A stretch of DNA of 64,000 nucleotides from Tupaia tana (Eukaryota > Chordata > Mammalia > Scandentia > Tupaiidae), in the NCBI GenBank assembly GCA_026018925.1, contig JAKSZU010000004.1, forward strand, positions 113,351,131 through 113,415,130, in the 5' to 3' direction. The stretch's first letter is position 1, and the number at the start of each line of letters is the position of its first letter. The notes below the pieces were generated by a model. It was not told the origin of the DNA and did no database searches. It worked only from the letters and a program-made list of their open reading frames with translations. Made by a program: the position numbers and the translations under genes. Positions 34,120-45,509 of this stretch are shown here, piece after piece.

Positions 34120-34388
34120 TTCTTTTTTTGCTATAAAACACATGCCCTCATGACAGAGAGTTTTTCTGGTGAGAGTTTCAGTTTGAACAAGAGATATACA
34201 GTGAGTTTGAGGTCCAACCCAGGACAAGTGGATGGATGGCCATAGTACAATTGTTTCTTCTTTTGGGATTTTGGGCACACACAGATACATGCATCTGGCA
34301 TGATTTCAAACCACCAGGTCTGGGACTGAAACTGAAGTAGGCCATTTGAGATCCAGCACTCTCACCTCCACACCACCTGCTGGCCTCT
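34120..34388 (-). mobile_element. Old long SINE, array-resident
   Basis: Complement ending CCACACCACCTGCTGGCC; paralogue of 28420-28665. Confidence 0.8.
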
Positions 34389-35239
34389 TGGCTCTTTGTA
34401 ATCGGTTATATTATGTATATTAAATATTTGCTACTTACTCGCTATGTTTTTTACCGTCAGTTCTTATGGTAAAATGGATCAGAGAAAACACAAACTTCAA
34501 TGGTATTTTAATAAGAAAAATAAGTCAATTAATAGACTGAAAAAGCTGATGTCAAAGATTGAACGTTTTAGTAATTGAAATAAAAGACGACATCAGAATT
34601 TATTGCTTTCTCTCAAGGTAATCAGTGCTCAGCTAGCCAGGCACAGTTCTTTGAACTGAGCAAGCTGTTGATGTAATACAGGATTCTGGGAAGAGTAGAG
34701 GTTCAGGACCAGCAGACGTCCAGAGCCACAAGTGTGTTTTCATCCTCTATGGTGACATGGTTATTCGGTGAGAGTGATGTCAATTTGTTGACACTGGAAG
34801 GTGTGTTTATCAGAGTGGGTTTGTCTTGGATAGACTTCCTTTCCAAAACAAGTGGCTCATATGGAGTGTTGATAAGTAAGCCGAGTGGACACTGACTGAG
34901 AACCTTTAAACCTGGCTGATTCCTGGATGGTGGCACAGCAGTACAACACAATGCTTTGTGGGTCTAGTCTATAGAAGAAGGTGCTGAGTTTGCATCCACA
35001 GACATTTCTGAGTGCCAAGCATTTGCTTTCCCTTGTTCTACGACTGGATGAGGCTAGAATTCAGCTTCAGCATCAGAACCTTAATAGAGGTGCTGTCTCT
35101 CTGTCTCTGTCTTTCTCTATTAAAAAATGAATAAATGAATAAAAATTTAAAATGCTTTCATATGGCTCTGTGTGAGTCTATTCCAAACCTTGACATTACT
35201 TTGAACAGATGTCTTCATTTTAGATGGTGCCTTTGGACC

Positions 35240-35500
35240 AGCTGGTGGCATAGTAGTTATGATGAGTTCATCTCGCAGGGTCGACTACATGGTTCAAATC
35301 CCAGACTCACAGCTAGAGAATCACACTGGGCATGTTGTGTGTGTGTGCCCAAGGTCCTGAGGAGAAAGTGGAGGAGAAGGGATTACAGTGTAGCCTTACC
35401 TTCAGGACTTCTCTCTCCATCTCTCTCTCTCTCTGTGTCTCTCTCTCTTTGTCTCTCTTTCCCTTCTTCCAAGCACCAACATCCAATAGCTTATTCAGAG
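35240..35500 (+). mobile_element. SINE variant, array-resident
   Basis: GGACCAGCTGGTGGCATAG head, GGAGAAAGTGGAGGAGAAGG, CT-rich, CCAAGCACCAACATCC. Paralogue of 22545-22818; the same 3' sequence continues at 24806. Confidence 0.82.
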
Positions 35501-36442
35501 GAAAAAAAAACTGTTGCCTTCCCTCTAATATGTTTAAAGTGAAAAGCTGTTTTGTACTCTTAAATTGTAGACACACCTTTTGCAGTTTATATATTTGTAA
35601 AATGGAATTGTATAATTATTTATGTCTGGATAATTTCTTCTTTTTTCTTAATGCTTAGTCTGAAGTTATTTACATATCCTTTACTTCATAGATCATTGTT
35701 AGTTTTCTTTTTTGTTTCTGGTGCTTTTGTGAGCCTAAAGTCAACTCCTAATGTAATAATCTCTAGTGGGAAATTTCCATCTTCTTTTTAAATTTATGTA
35801 GGCATATAATAGTGTTGTTCTCCGCACCTGTAGGTGGTATAATGATTTCATTTTTGGATATTAAACTATATAAAGTGACTGCTGGGTATTTTGAGAATAA
35901 GGTCTTCAAAACGCCTGTATTTTAATAGTTTTTTCTATCATGTTATACGTCTTTTACTGTATGTTAGAAAATAATTAAAATTAAACATTGTTACATATAT
36001 AAATAATACCAACAGGCATAGCACTAATCTCATAACAAGACTTAACAGTCATTCTTGGAAGGGGGTGAGCACCTCATTCTAAAACAACATTGCCATGTAG
36101 TGTGGCGTTCATCTCCAATACTAGCTTTCTTGCCTTTTATACTTTACTTTCAAGTTCTTATAGAAACACCTGCAGTCTCTGTGTCTAATCTTTGTGCTCA
36201 CACTTCGTTTGCTAAGTAGAAAAGTTTTTCTTGCTTTTTGGCCTAAGAGCTTTTCTTCTATATTTACCTCTTTAATATAAAGCCTTCTTTGTGTTTAGGT
36301 ACTACTTTTCATACGTTAGCTAATGTGTCAACTTGTGCTATTTATCCTCCTTTCTAAGGTGAGAGCATACACTTCCTTGGATATAGTTGACATGTCAGAA
36401 TCATTTTTAAATAGGTAAATAAATTATGTTGAGACAGGGTCG

Positions 36443-36480
<38 letters not shown>

Positions 36481-36566
36481 CTAGATGTTCTTGATATGTT
36501 CTATTTTTATTTTCTGTATAATTATTTGAACCCAAAATCTTTTTTACTGTATTTCTTTCCAAGTAG

Positions 36567-36731
36567 CTATACTACTCGGAGTGTGAAGGACACAAAGAAG
36601 AATAAAAATGAGAAATGGGCCTCAATGAAATGTAGGTTTTTACGAGCACTGAAGACTGATTCACCTTCTGATGTTCGACCAGGTGGGAATGTTGTCAACA
36701 GTTCTCATAAAATAAAACCGGAAGGAGTCAG
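36567..36731 (+). CDS. ANKRD26-family gene, cassette exon copy 3 (unit A2)
   Basis: 165 nt, phase 2-2, open. Acceptor CCAAGTAG|C and donor TCAG|GTAAAC. Encodes YTTRSVKDTKKNKNEKW, then LKTDSPSDVRPGGNVVN and IKPEGVR. The core glycine is replaced (DSPSDVR). Nearest relative is copy 1, with the same flanking intron. Confidence 0.82.
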
Positions 36732-37387
36732 GTAAACATCTACAACTTTTTCATTTTCCTGTGACAAAAATTAGCACTGGTTACTTTTTCTCGAAACACA
36801 GCAGAATAGTGTAGTCATCGGGTGAAACGAGAACTCTCAACTGTTGATTCTAGTGAAAAGTTGACACAAATGAGAGCAAGTGTCCTTGATAATGAGGAGT
36901 TTCAGTAGTTTTTAGGAAAGCCTGACAGTGAGGTAAGTGTAGAAATCTCCTCTGAGAATCTTTAATAGTAAAGGTAAGAGAGAGCTAGGTAATAAATGAA
37001 GAACTTGGGATTCCAGGATGTTTTCTTTCTTTTTTCAATCTTAAAACAGATGCTTTTAGGTTATGTTTGTAGCTGTTGGAAATGATCCTATAGATTTGTT
37101 TATTATATTTACATTTGTTTTATGGAATTAGTATTAGAAGTCATGAAACATTATCCTTTTATATTTTTACAGCAAAATATTAATAATTGTTCTTAAAATT
37201 TGCACTCATATAAACTTTTATGATAAGTGGGCTGTCATTTAAAATTAATTCAGAAATGAAATATCACAATGTATTTCAACATGTAAAGGATGACATAAAG
37301 GTAAATTTTCATACACAGGTTTTTAAAATATGTCATTATAAACTTCACAATACGCACACTCAAACCAAGCTGAATATTTTTTTTTTA

Positions 37388-37560
37388 AGAGCCAGCATGT
37401 GGCTTGGTGGTTAAAAGGCAATGAACTAACATATGGCCAACTTTGTTCAAGTCCTGGCCATGGCAGCTTTCTCTCTCTCCCTCCCTCTCTCTCTCTTTCT
37501 CTCTCTCTTTCTTGTTTTCTCTCTTTCTCTCTCCTCTCTCTCAACAAATTAGAATCAAAT
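37388..37560 (+). mobile_element. Short SINE with (CT)n, array-resident
   Basis: AAGAGCCAGCATGTGGCTTGG head; paralogue of 27505-27690. Confidence 0.8.
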
Positions 37561-38049
37561 AACCATGATGATAATAAATGAACTGAAAAGGAAAAAAAAG
37601 AAACTTTATTTAGTTTGATTTTTTCCCTTAACGAAATGTGTACTCTCCAGAGAGAGTGGAATGTGAGGGGTGGATGTAAGAAAATATCATTTGTGGTGAT
37701 GTCCATGCCACAATTTCATCTTCTACATACTCTTCTCAGGGTTGTTGTCCTGCACAAACACATACACAACATGTAAACTATAAACAAACTGTCATAGATT
37801 ATTATTTTCCAGTTATCAAGCTCTCAATTATAAAAAAAAATACATTTCCCTGCACCAGGAATGTCATTAACACATATTATGCATTTGATAAGTATTTATT
37901 TCATGTATGAAACAACTGTTGGAAAAAAGATTAGTCTCATGATTCATTTATTTATGAAAATATCATCTCTATATTATTGTAAGCAGCTTTCCACAATGAC
38001 CTATGGATAGTCTTTTTATTTGTAAATTTACTTTCTTTCTGTATTTTTT

Positions 38050-38290
38050 TTACTTGCTATAAAGCCCATGCACTCACTAGAGAGAAACTGAACAAGAGAG
38101 ATACAGTGAATGTGAAGACCAGCCCAGGGCAGGTGGAGGGATGGGCACACTGCTATTCATTTTTGGCTTTGGATTTGGGGCACACACATACATACATGCA
38201 CCTGGAATGATTTTCAAACCACCCGGTCAGGGGCTAAAACTGTAATAGACCATTTGGGATCCAGCAGTCTAACATCCACACCACCTACTT
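38050..38290 (-). mobile_element. Old long SINE, array-resident
   Basis: Complement; paralogue of 28420-28665. Confidence 0.78.
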
Positions 38291-39149
38291 TCCTCTTGGC
38301 TCTTTGTAATAGGTTATATTCTGTATATTAAGAATTTTCACTTACACACCATGTTTTTTTCCACTGGTATTTATGGAGCAATGGATCAGAGAAAATACAA
38401 ACTTCATTGCTATTTTATTAAGAAAAATAAGGATGTAGTAAGTTAATAGACTGAAAAGTTGATGTCCAAGGATTATGAAATTTTCTGTAATTGAAATAAA
38501 AGAGAACATCGGAATTTATTGCTTTCTTGCATGGTAACCAGTGCCTCGCTTCAGGCCCAGTCACTTCTAACTGAGCAGCCTGCTTATCTTATATATAGTT
38601 CCGGCCAGAGTGGAGATTCAAGACCAGCAGTCCTCCAGAGCTGCAAGTGGGGTGACGTTTTCGGTCATGGTCTGGTTATACAATGCTTGTTGGCCACTGG
38701 TTGACAGTGGAATACATGTTTATCAGAATGTATTTGTCTTGGGTAAACTGTCTTTCTGAAGGAAGTCACTGATGTGGAGAACGGATAAGTAAGGTTAGTG
38801 GTCACTGACTGAGTACATGTAAAACAGGGGCAGGGTGATGGCACAGCAATAAACTCAATGCTCTGTGAATCTAATCCTCAGGAGAAGGTGCTGTGTTTGT
38901 GTCCGGAGACCTCCCTGAGTGCCAGGCATTTGCTTGCCCATGGTCTGGGATTGGGTGAGGCTAGAATTCAGTTTCAGAATCAGAACCTTATTGGGGCTGC
39001 TCTTTGTCTTGCCTTATTAATAAATGAATAAAAGAATAAAAATGTAAAATGTGTTCTTGTTGCTGTATGACCATGGCTGTGGGTCAGTCCATTTCTAACC
39101 TTGAGATGACTTTGACCAGATGCCTTAGATGTTTAGATGTTGCATTGGG

Positions 39150-39370
39150 CCACCTGGTGCATAGGAGTTATGGTGTCTTCATCCCACTTGGTCGTCTACA
39201 TTGTTCAAGTTCCAGACCTCACAGTAAGAGAGACACACTGGGCACATGTGTCTGGGTGTTCAAGATCCTGAGAAGAGAAAGAATGAAGGGCTTGCAGAGT
39301 AGCCATTCCCTCAGGTGTTCTCTCTCTCTTCCTCTATCCTCTTCCAAGCAACAGCACCCAATAGCTAATT
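39150..39370 (+). mobile_element. SINE variant, array-resident
   Basis: GGCCACCTGGTGCATAGG head to CAAGCAACAGCACCC; paralogue of 29520-29760. Confidence 0.76.
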
Positions 39371-39704
39371 AAAAGGAAAAAAATTATGTGTTGCCTTCCC
39401 TAAAGCATGTTTGAAGTGAAGAGCTCTTTTGTATTCTTAAATTATAAAACTTTTTACAGTTTAAAGTTTAGATCAAAAAGAAGTATGTCCCGATTTCTGT
39501 CTGGATAGTTTCTTCTCTTTTCTTGATGCCTAGTCTTAACTAGAGTTTTTACATAACTATTATTGCATACATAATTTTTAGTTGTGTTTTATTTTGTTTT
39601 AGGTACTTTTATTTGCTTATACTCAACTCCTAATGTAATAATCTCTAGTGGGAAATTTCAGTCTTCTTAAATTGATGTAGTTTTTATAATAGTGTGGTTC
39701 TTGG

Positions 39705-39960
39705 GACTTGCAGGTGGTGTAATGGCTATTACAATGTTAGACTTTCACATAACCGATATGGTTTCAAGTTCAAGAACGGCTGCTTTAAATTTATGCCGAA
39801 TGCTTTAGCATGTGTGCCCCAAATCCTGACCTGAGAATGGAGGAGAAGAGATTTTGAAATGGCCAGGCCTCCTGGGGGGTTATTTCTACCTCTGTCTCTC
39901 TTTCTCTCTCTCTCTATGGCTAGTGCATGCACCCATAGTAAAAATGCCCCTTAAAGGAAA
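39705..39960 (+). mobile_element. Old long SINE, array-resident
   Basis: GGGACTTGCAGGTGGTGTAATGG head; paralogue of 30072-30320. Confidence 0.82.
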
Positions 39961-40812
39961 TATAATGTTTTTATGTATGCTGTTTACTGCATAAAAACGT
40001 AATGACCATTCTCTATTTATATTAGAATTAGGTATTAGGCAAAATATAAAGAAAATTTTCAAGTCATTTTATTTTCGAACAAAATCTTAACTAACCAGAC
40101 TATAGGTTTGAATTATATAAAATGACATCTGGGTATTTTCAAAATAGGTTCCCACTAAATGTGAGTATTTTTATAATGTCTTCTCTCATGCTACATGACC
40201 CTCACAGTATGTTAAAAAAAACTTTATTAGAATTAAATATCATTTTATATGTAAATAATACTGAAAATGATAGCACTAATCGGTATTGCATTCAAGTCTT
40301 AACAGTCCTTCCTGATAGGGGGTGAGCTCTTTATTCTAGAACAGCCTTTTCCTGTAGTGTGTCCTTCAACTCCAGTACTAGCTATCCTGCATTTTATACT
40401 TTCAAGTTCTTGTGGAAACACCTGCCTGCACTCCCTGTGTCTAAAATGGTGCTCACTCTTTGTTTGCTCAGTCGAAAGTTTTATTTTCCAATTTTCGAGT
40501 TGTGAGCTCTTTTACATTTTACCTTTTTAACATGAAGCCTTTTTGTGCTTAGGTATAACTTATCATAGATCAGCTCATGTGTCAGTTTGTACCATTTTTC
40601 CTCATTTTGAAGCTGAGAGTATATACTTCCTTTGATATAGTTGACATATGGGATTGTTTATAAAGCAGTAAATAAATTAAGATGAGAAAGAGTTGACATT
40701 TTTTTAATAGTTATTTCTTTCTGGGATTTGTGGATTTTTGATGTTGTTTTTGTTGTCATTTTTATAATTATTAGAAACCAAATGCTTTTTTAATGGATTT
40801 CTTTCCAAGTAG

Positions 40813-40977
40813 CAAATCTACTCTGAGTGTGAGGGACACAAAGAAGAATGAAAATGAAAAATGGAACTCGACTAACTGTAGGGACATACAAGAGTTTGAG
40901 GCCGATTCACCTTCTGATGGTCGACGAGGTGTGAGTGTTGTCAACAGTTCTCATGAAATAAATCCAGAAGGAGTAAG
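40813..40977 (+). CDS. ANKRD26-family gene, cassette exon copy 4 (unit B2)
   Basis: 165 nt, phase 2-2, open. Acceptor CCAAGTAG|C and donor TAAG|GTAAAT. Encodes KSTLSVRDTKKNENEKW, FEADSPSDGRRGVSVVN and EINPEGVR. Closest to copy 2. Confidence 0.82.
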
Positions 40978-41461
40978 GTAAATATCTGTAACTTTTTGAT
41001 TTTCTTGTTAAGGAATATTAGCAATGCTGACTTTTTCTAGAAACACACCAAAGATAGTGTAGTCATCAGACAAAACAATTGAACACTCAACAGTTGATTC
41101 TATTGAAAAGTTGACAAAAATGAGAACAAGCGTCCTTGATAAGAAGTAGTTTCAGTAGATTCGAGGGAAGCCTGACTGTGAGGTAAGTATGGAAATCCCC
41201 TTTCAGAATTATCAGTGGTAAAGGGAAGAGAAAACTCGATAATAAATGAAGAACATAGGGTTCCAGGAAGTTTTCTTTCTTTTTTTATCTTAAGTCAGTT
41301 ACTTCTAGATTATGTTTGTATGCTATTGAAAATGATCCTGTAGAGACGTTTATTATAGTTAAATTTATTCTAAGTTCTAAGTATTAGAAGGCTTGAAACA
41401 TTACCTTTTTACAGTTTTACAATAAAATATTAATAAATGTTCTTTAAAATTTCAGTCATGT

Positions 41462-41715
41462 TGGGACCAGCAGTTGGCATAATGGCTATGTCGCTAGACT
41501 CTCATGTAGTTGACCATGGTTCAAGTCCCAGACCTGGTGGCTTAAACTTACGCTGGGCACATGTGCGTGTGTTCCCAACATCCCCAGTGGAGAATGGAGC
41601 AGAAGGGATTGCTTTGTGGCCATCCCTCCTGGAGGGTGATTTCAGGTTTTCTGTCTCTCTGTCTCTCTCTGTCTTTCTGGCAAGTGCATACACCCTATAG
41701 CCAAAACTTCTGTAT
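41462..41715 (+). mobile_element. Long SINE, B-unit specific
   Basis: GGGACCAGCAGTTGGCATAATGG head to CCCTATAGCCAAAACTTC; paralogue of 32763-33015. Confidence 0.93.
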
Positions 41716-41924
41716 ATAAAAAAAATAGTTTCATTCACGTAAACTTTCATGTTAAGAGGACATTTATTCAAAGTTAATTTAGAAATGGAATATCATAAGG
41801 TATTTCAACATATAAAAAATGGCATTAATTTAAACTATCATACATGATTTTTTTAAGTAATTATAAACTTACTAAATACACACATGCAAACCAGCCTGAA
41901 TAGTATTTTTTAATTTTGGAACCA

Positions 41925-42030
41925 GCAGTTAGCCTGTTTGTTAAAAGGCACAGGACTCCCATACGGCAATTTGGTTCAAGTTCCAGTCATTGCAGCTTTC
42001 TCTGTCTGTCTCTCTCTCTTATCAAATCAG
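41925..42030 (+). mobile_element. Short SINE, array-resident
   Basis: GGAACCAGCAGTTAGCCTG head, GGTTCAAGTTCCAG, short CT run. Confidence 0.75.
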
Positions 42031-42167
42031 AATCAAATAATCATGATGGTAGCAAATAAATGAGAAAAAAAAACAATAACTTTTTTTAGTGTTTTATCCC
42101 TTTAAGGGCATTTGTGTTAGCCAGAGGGAGTGGATTGTGAGGGGTAGATGTTAGAAAACTTCTTTTG

Positions 42168-42427
42168 GGAACCAGCAGTTAGTGTAATGGCTATGTTGCT
42201 GGACTCCCACATAGTTGACCGTGGTTCGTGTCCCGGACCTGGTGGCTTAAAACTCATGCCGGGCGCGTGTGTGTGCGTGCCCAAGATCCCAAGAGGAGAA
42301 TGGAGAAGGGATTGCGGTGTGACCAATCCCCCCTGGGGGGTGATTTCTCGCTTTCTGTCTCTATGTCTCTGTCTGTCTGGCGAGCGCACATGTACTATAG
42401 CGAAAAACCTCTCAAAAAAAAAAAAAA
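42168..42427 (+). mobile_element. Young long SINE
   Basis: Complete, low divergence. Flanked by TCTTTTGGG (42161-42169 and 42428-42436); unit B1 keeps the uninterrupted site near 33498. Confidence 0.95.
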
Positions 42428-42847
42428 TCTTTTGGGTCGATGGCCTTGTCTGAATTTGATCTTCTACACTCTCTTCTCAGGATTTTTGGCATGCATACTA
42501 ACGTATCCAGCATGCTGTTTAAGCTGCTCGGCAGGACTGGGACTTGAACTGCACACTCTTCTTTGTGGGAATCCAAATCTTAACCTCCCCACTACCTGAT
42601 GGCCCATACAATGAGTAGAATTGAGTCTATGTGCTACAGTACATTGTGATTTCCTGAAATACCCTAAAATATCAGTTCTACCTACCCAAAATTATTTAGA
42701 CTCTGTGAATAGAAGTGATATTGTTTACATCCCATACAAATGTAAACTGTAGAAAAATTGTCATAGATGATTGCTTTCTAGTTCCTAAGTTTTCAAGTAT
42801 AATAACCCATTGACTTCTGCACCAGTCATTTCATGAAAACATACTAT

Positions 42848-43116
42848 GGGGACCAGCAGTTAGCATAATGGCTATGTCGCTGGACTCCCACATAGTTGAC
42901 CGCGGTTCGTGTCCCGGACCCGGTGGCTTAAACTCACGCCAGGCACGTGGGCGTGTGTGCCCAAGATCCCGAGAGGAGAATGGAGGAGAAGGGATTGCAG
43001 CATGGCCATCCCCTCTGGGGGGTGATTTCTCGCTTTCTGTCTCTCTGTCTCTCTCTGTCTGTCTGGCGAGCGCACGCACCCTATAGCGAAAACCTCTCAA
43101 AGAAAAAAAAGAAAAG
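42848..43116 (+). mobile_element. Young long SINE
   Basis: Complete, nearly consensus. Target duplication GAAAACATACTATG at 42835-42848 and 43116-43129; unit B1 keeps the empty site near 33918. Confidence 0.96.
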
Positions 43117-43299
43117 AAAACATACTATGCATTTAAACATGCTATGATAAATATTTGTTGAATATATGAAAACACTCTTGAACAAAAGAATGAGTCTCTT
43201 GATTCTTTTCTTTCTGAAAGAATAATCTCTATATTATTGTAAACAGCTTTCCATCATGGCCTATGTATAGTCTTTTCATTTCTAAATTTTTTTCTTTGT

Positions 43300-43575
43300 T
43301 TTTTTTTTCCTTTTTTTGCTATAAAGCACATGCCCTCATGACAGAGAGTTTCTCTGGTGAGAGAGTTTCAGTTTGAACAAGAGATATACAGTGAGTTTGA
43401 GGTCCAACCCAGGACAAGTGGATGGATGGCCATAGTACAATTGTTTCTTCTTTTGGGATTTTGGGCACACACAGATACATGCATCTGGCATGATTTCAAA
43501 CCACCAGGTCTGGGGCTGAAACTGAAGTAAGCCATTTGGGATCTAGCACTCTCATCTCCATACCAGCTACTGGCC
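43300..43575 (-). mobile_element. Old long SINE, array-resident
   Basis: Complement; paralogue of 34120-34388. Confidence 0.78.
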
Positions 43576-44439
43576 TCTTGGTTCTTTGTAATCGGTTATA
43601 TTGTCTATATTAATAATTTGCTACTTACTCGCTATGTTTTTTCCGTCAGTACTTATGGTAAAATGGATCAGAGAAAACACAAACTTCATTGGTATTTTAA
43701 TAAGAAAAATGAGGGTGTAGTAAATTACTGGACTGAAAAAGCTGATGTCATAGATGGAACGTTTTAGTAATTGAAATAAAAGATGACATCAGAATTTATT
43801 GCTTTCTCCCATGGTAACCATTGCTCGGCTGGCCAGGCACAGTCTCTTTGAACTTAGCAAGCTCTTGATCTAATATAAAATTCTAGGAAGAGTAGAGATT
43901 CAGGACCAGCAGACCTCCAGAGCCACAAATGGGTTGACATCCTCCGTAGCGGCATGGTTATTCAGTGAGAGTGATGTCAATTTGTTGACACTGGAAGGCG
44001 TGTTTATCCGAGTGGGTTTTTCTTGGATAGACTTTCTTTCTAAAGCAAGTGGGTTACATTGAGTTTTGATAAGTAAACTGATTGGTCATTGACTGAGAAC
44101 ATGTAAAACTGGCTGATTCCTTGATGGTGGCACATGTGTACAACACAGTGCTTTGTGGGTCTAGTCCATAGGAAAAGGTGCTGAGTTTGCATCCACAGAC
44201 ATTTCTGAGTGCCTGGGTTTTGCATTTCTATGTTCTTGGACTCGATAAGGCTAGAATTCAGTTTCAGCAGCAGGACGTTATTGGGGGTGCTGTCTCTCTG
44301 CCTTCTTTCTTTCTAAAAAATAAATTAATTAATAAAATTTTAAAAGTCTTTCTTGTTGCTGTGTGACCATGGCTGTGGGGAAGTGCTTTCCTAACCTTAG
44401 GATGAATTTGACCAGATATCTTATGTTTTGCTGTTGCTT

Positions 44440-44643
44440 TTTGTGCCAACTTGTGACATAGTAGTTAGGGTGGCTTCATCCCACAGGGTTGACCACATGG
44501 TTCAAGTCCCAGACCTCATTGATAGAAGAACACATTGGGCACATGTGCATGGGTACCCAGGATCTAGTAGTGAAAGGAGAAGGGGTTGTAGTGTAGTCAT
44601 TCCTTCAGGGGCCTTCTCTCTTTCAACATTTGCACTCAATAGC

Positions 44644-44660
<17 letters not shown>
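44440..44660 (+). mobile_element. SINE variant, array-resident
   Basis: TGCCAACTTGTGACATAG head, GGTTCAAGTCCCAGACC, AAGGAGAAGGGGTTGTAG, A-rich tail that hosts the next SINE. Confidence 0.78.
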
Positions 44661-44674
<14 letters not shown>

Positions 44675-44935
44675 GGGAACCAGCAGTTAGTGCAATGGCT
44701 ATGTTGCTGGACTCCCATGTAGTTGACAGCGGTTTGCGTCCTGGACCCGGTGGCTTAAAACACACCGGGCGCAAGTGCGTGCGTGCCCAAGATCCCGAGA
44801 GGAGAATGGAGGAGAAGAAATTGCGGCGTGACCATCCCCCCTGGGGGGGTGATTTCTCGCTTTCTGTCTCTATGTCTCTCTCTGTCTGTCTGGCGAGCAC
44901 ACGCACCCTATAGCAAAAAAACCTCTCCAAAAAAA
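44675..44935 (+). mobile_element. Young long SINE in another SINE's A tail
   Basis: GGGAACCAGCAGTTAGTGC head to CCCTATAGCAAAAAAACC, sitting in the poly-A of the preceding element. Confidence 0.93.
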
Positions 44936-45246
44936 AAATGTTGCCTTCCCTCAACTATGTTTGAAGTGAAAGCTGTTTCATATTCATAAATTGCAGATTT
45001 TTTTATAGTTTAAACTTTAGGTTGAAAAGAAGTGTTCAGTGATTTCTGGCTGTATAATTTCTTTGTCTAGATGCCCAGTTTTAACTTAAAGAGTTATTTA
45101 TATAACTTTGTTTCATAGATTATTTTTATTTTTCCTTTTGGTTTTGGTAATTTTATGTACTCATAGTCAACTCTTAATATATTTATCTTTGGTGGGAAAT
45201 TTCAGTCTTTCGTAAATTTACATAGACATATTATAATGTTGTTCTC

Positions 45247-45500
45247 GGGACCAGCAGGTGGCGTAATGGTTATATTGCTGGACTTGCATATAGTTGACTG
45301 TAGTTCAAGGCCCCCACTTGCAGCTCAAATTTCATGCAGGACAAATGTGTGTGTATGCCCAAAATCCTGTGATGAGAATGGAGGATTAGGGATTGTGGAA
45401 TGGCCTACCCCCATGGTGAGTTATTTTTCACTTTCCATCTCTCTGTCTCTCTCTGTCTCTCTGGCTAGCACACATGCTCTATAGAAAAAAAATCTCTTAA
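45247..45500 (+). mobile_element. Old long SINE, array-resident
   Basis: GGGACCAGCAGGTGGCGTAATGG head; paralogue of 25166-25415. Its 3' end abuts the TDG pseudogene. Confidence 0.85.
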
Positions 45501-45509
45501 AAGTAATTT

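Larger units (their letters stand above)
28666..34388 (+). repeat. Array unit B1
   Basis: Runs from landmark L through the 29520 and 30072 SINEs, landmark M (30675) and cassette exon 2 (32106-32270) to the old antisense SINE at 34120-34388. It contains a B-specific SINE (32763) and L1 3' pieces (31240-31940) missing from A units. Confidence 0.82.
34389..38290 (+). repeat. Array unit A2
   Basis: Landmark L (34478), SINE variant (35240-35500), landmark N (35512), a deleted remnant of the old SINE (35823), landmark M (36050), cassette exon 3, ending with the antisense SINE 38050-38290. It matches 24806-28665 closely. Confidence 0.82.
38291..43575 (+). repeat. Array unit B2
   Basis: Landmark L (38382), SINEs 39150 and 39705, landmark M (40305), cassette exon 4, B-specific SINE (41462), two further young SINEs (42168, 42848) and the antisense SINE 43300-43575. 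It matches B1 closely, but lacks B1's L1 3' pieces near 31240-31940. Confidence 0.82.
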
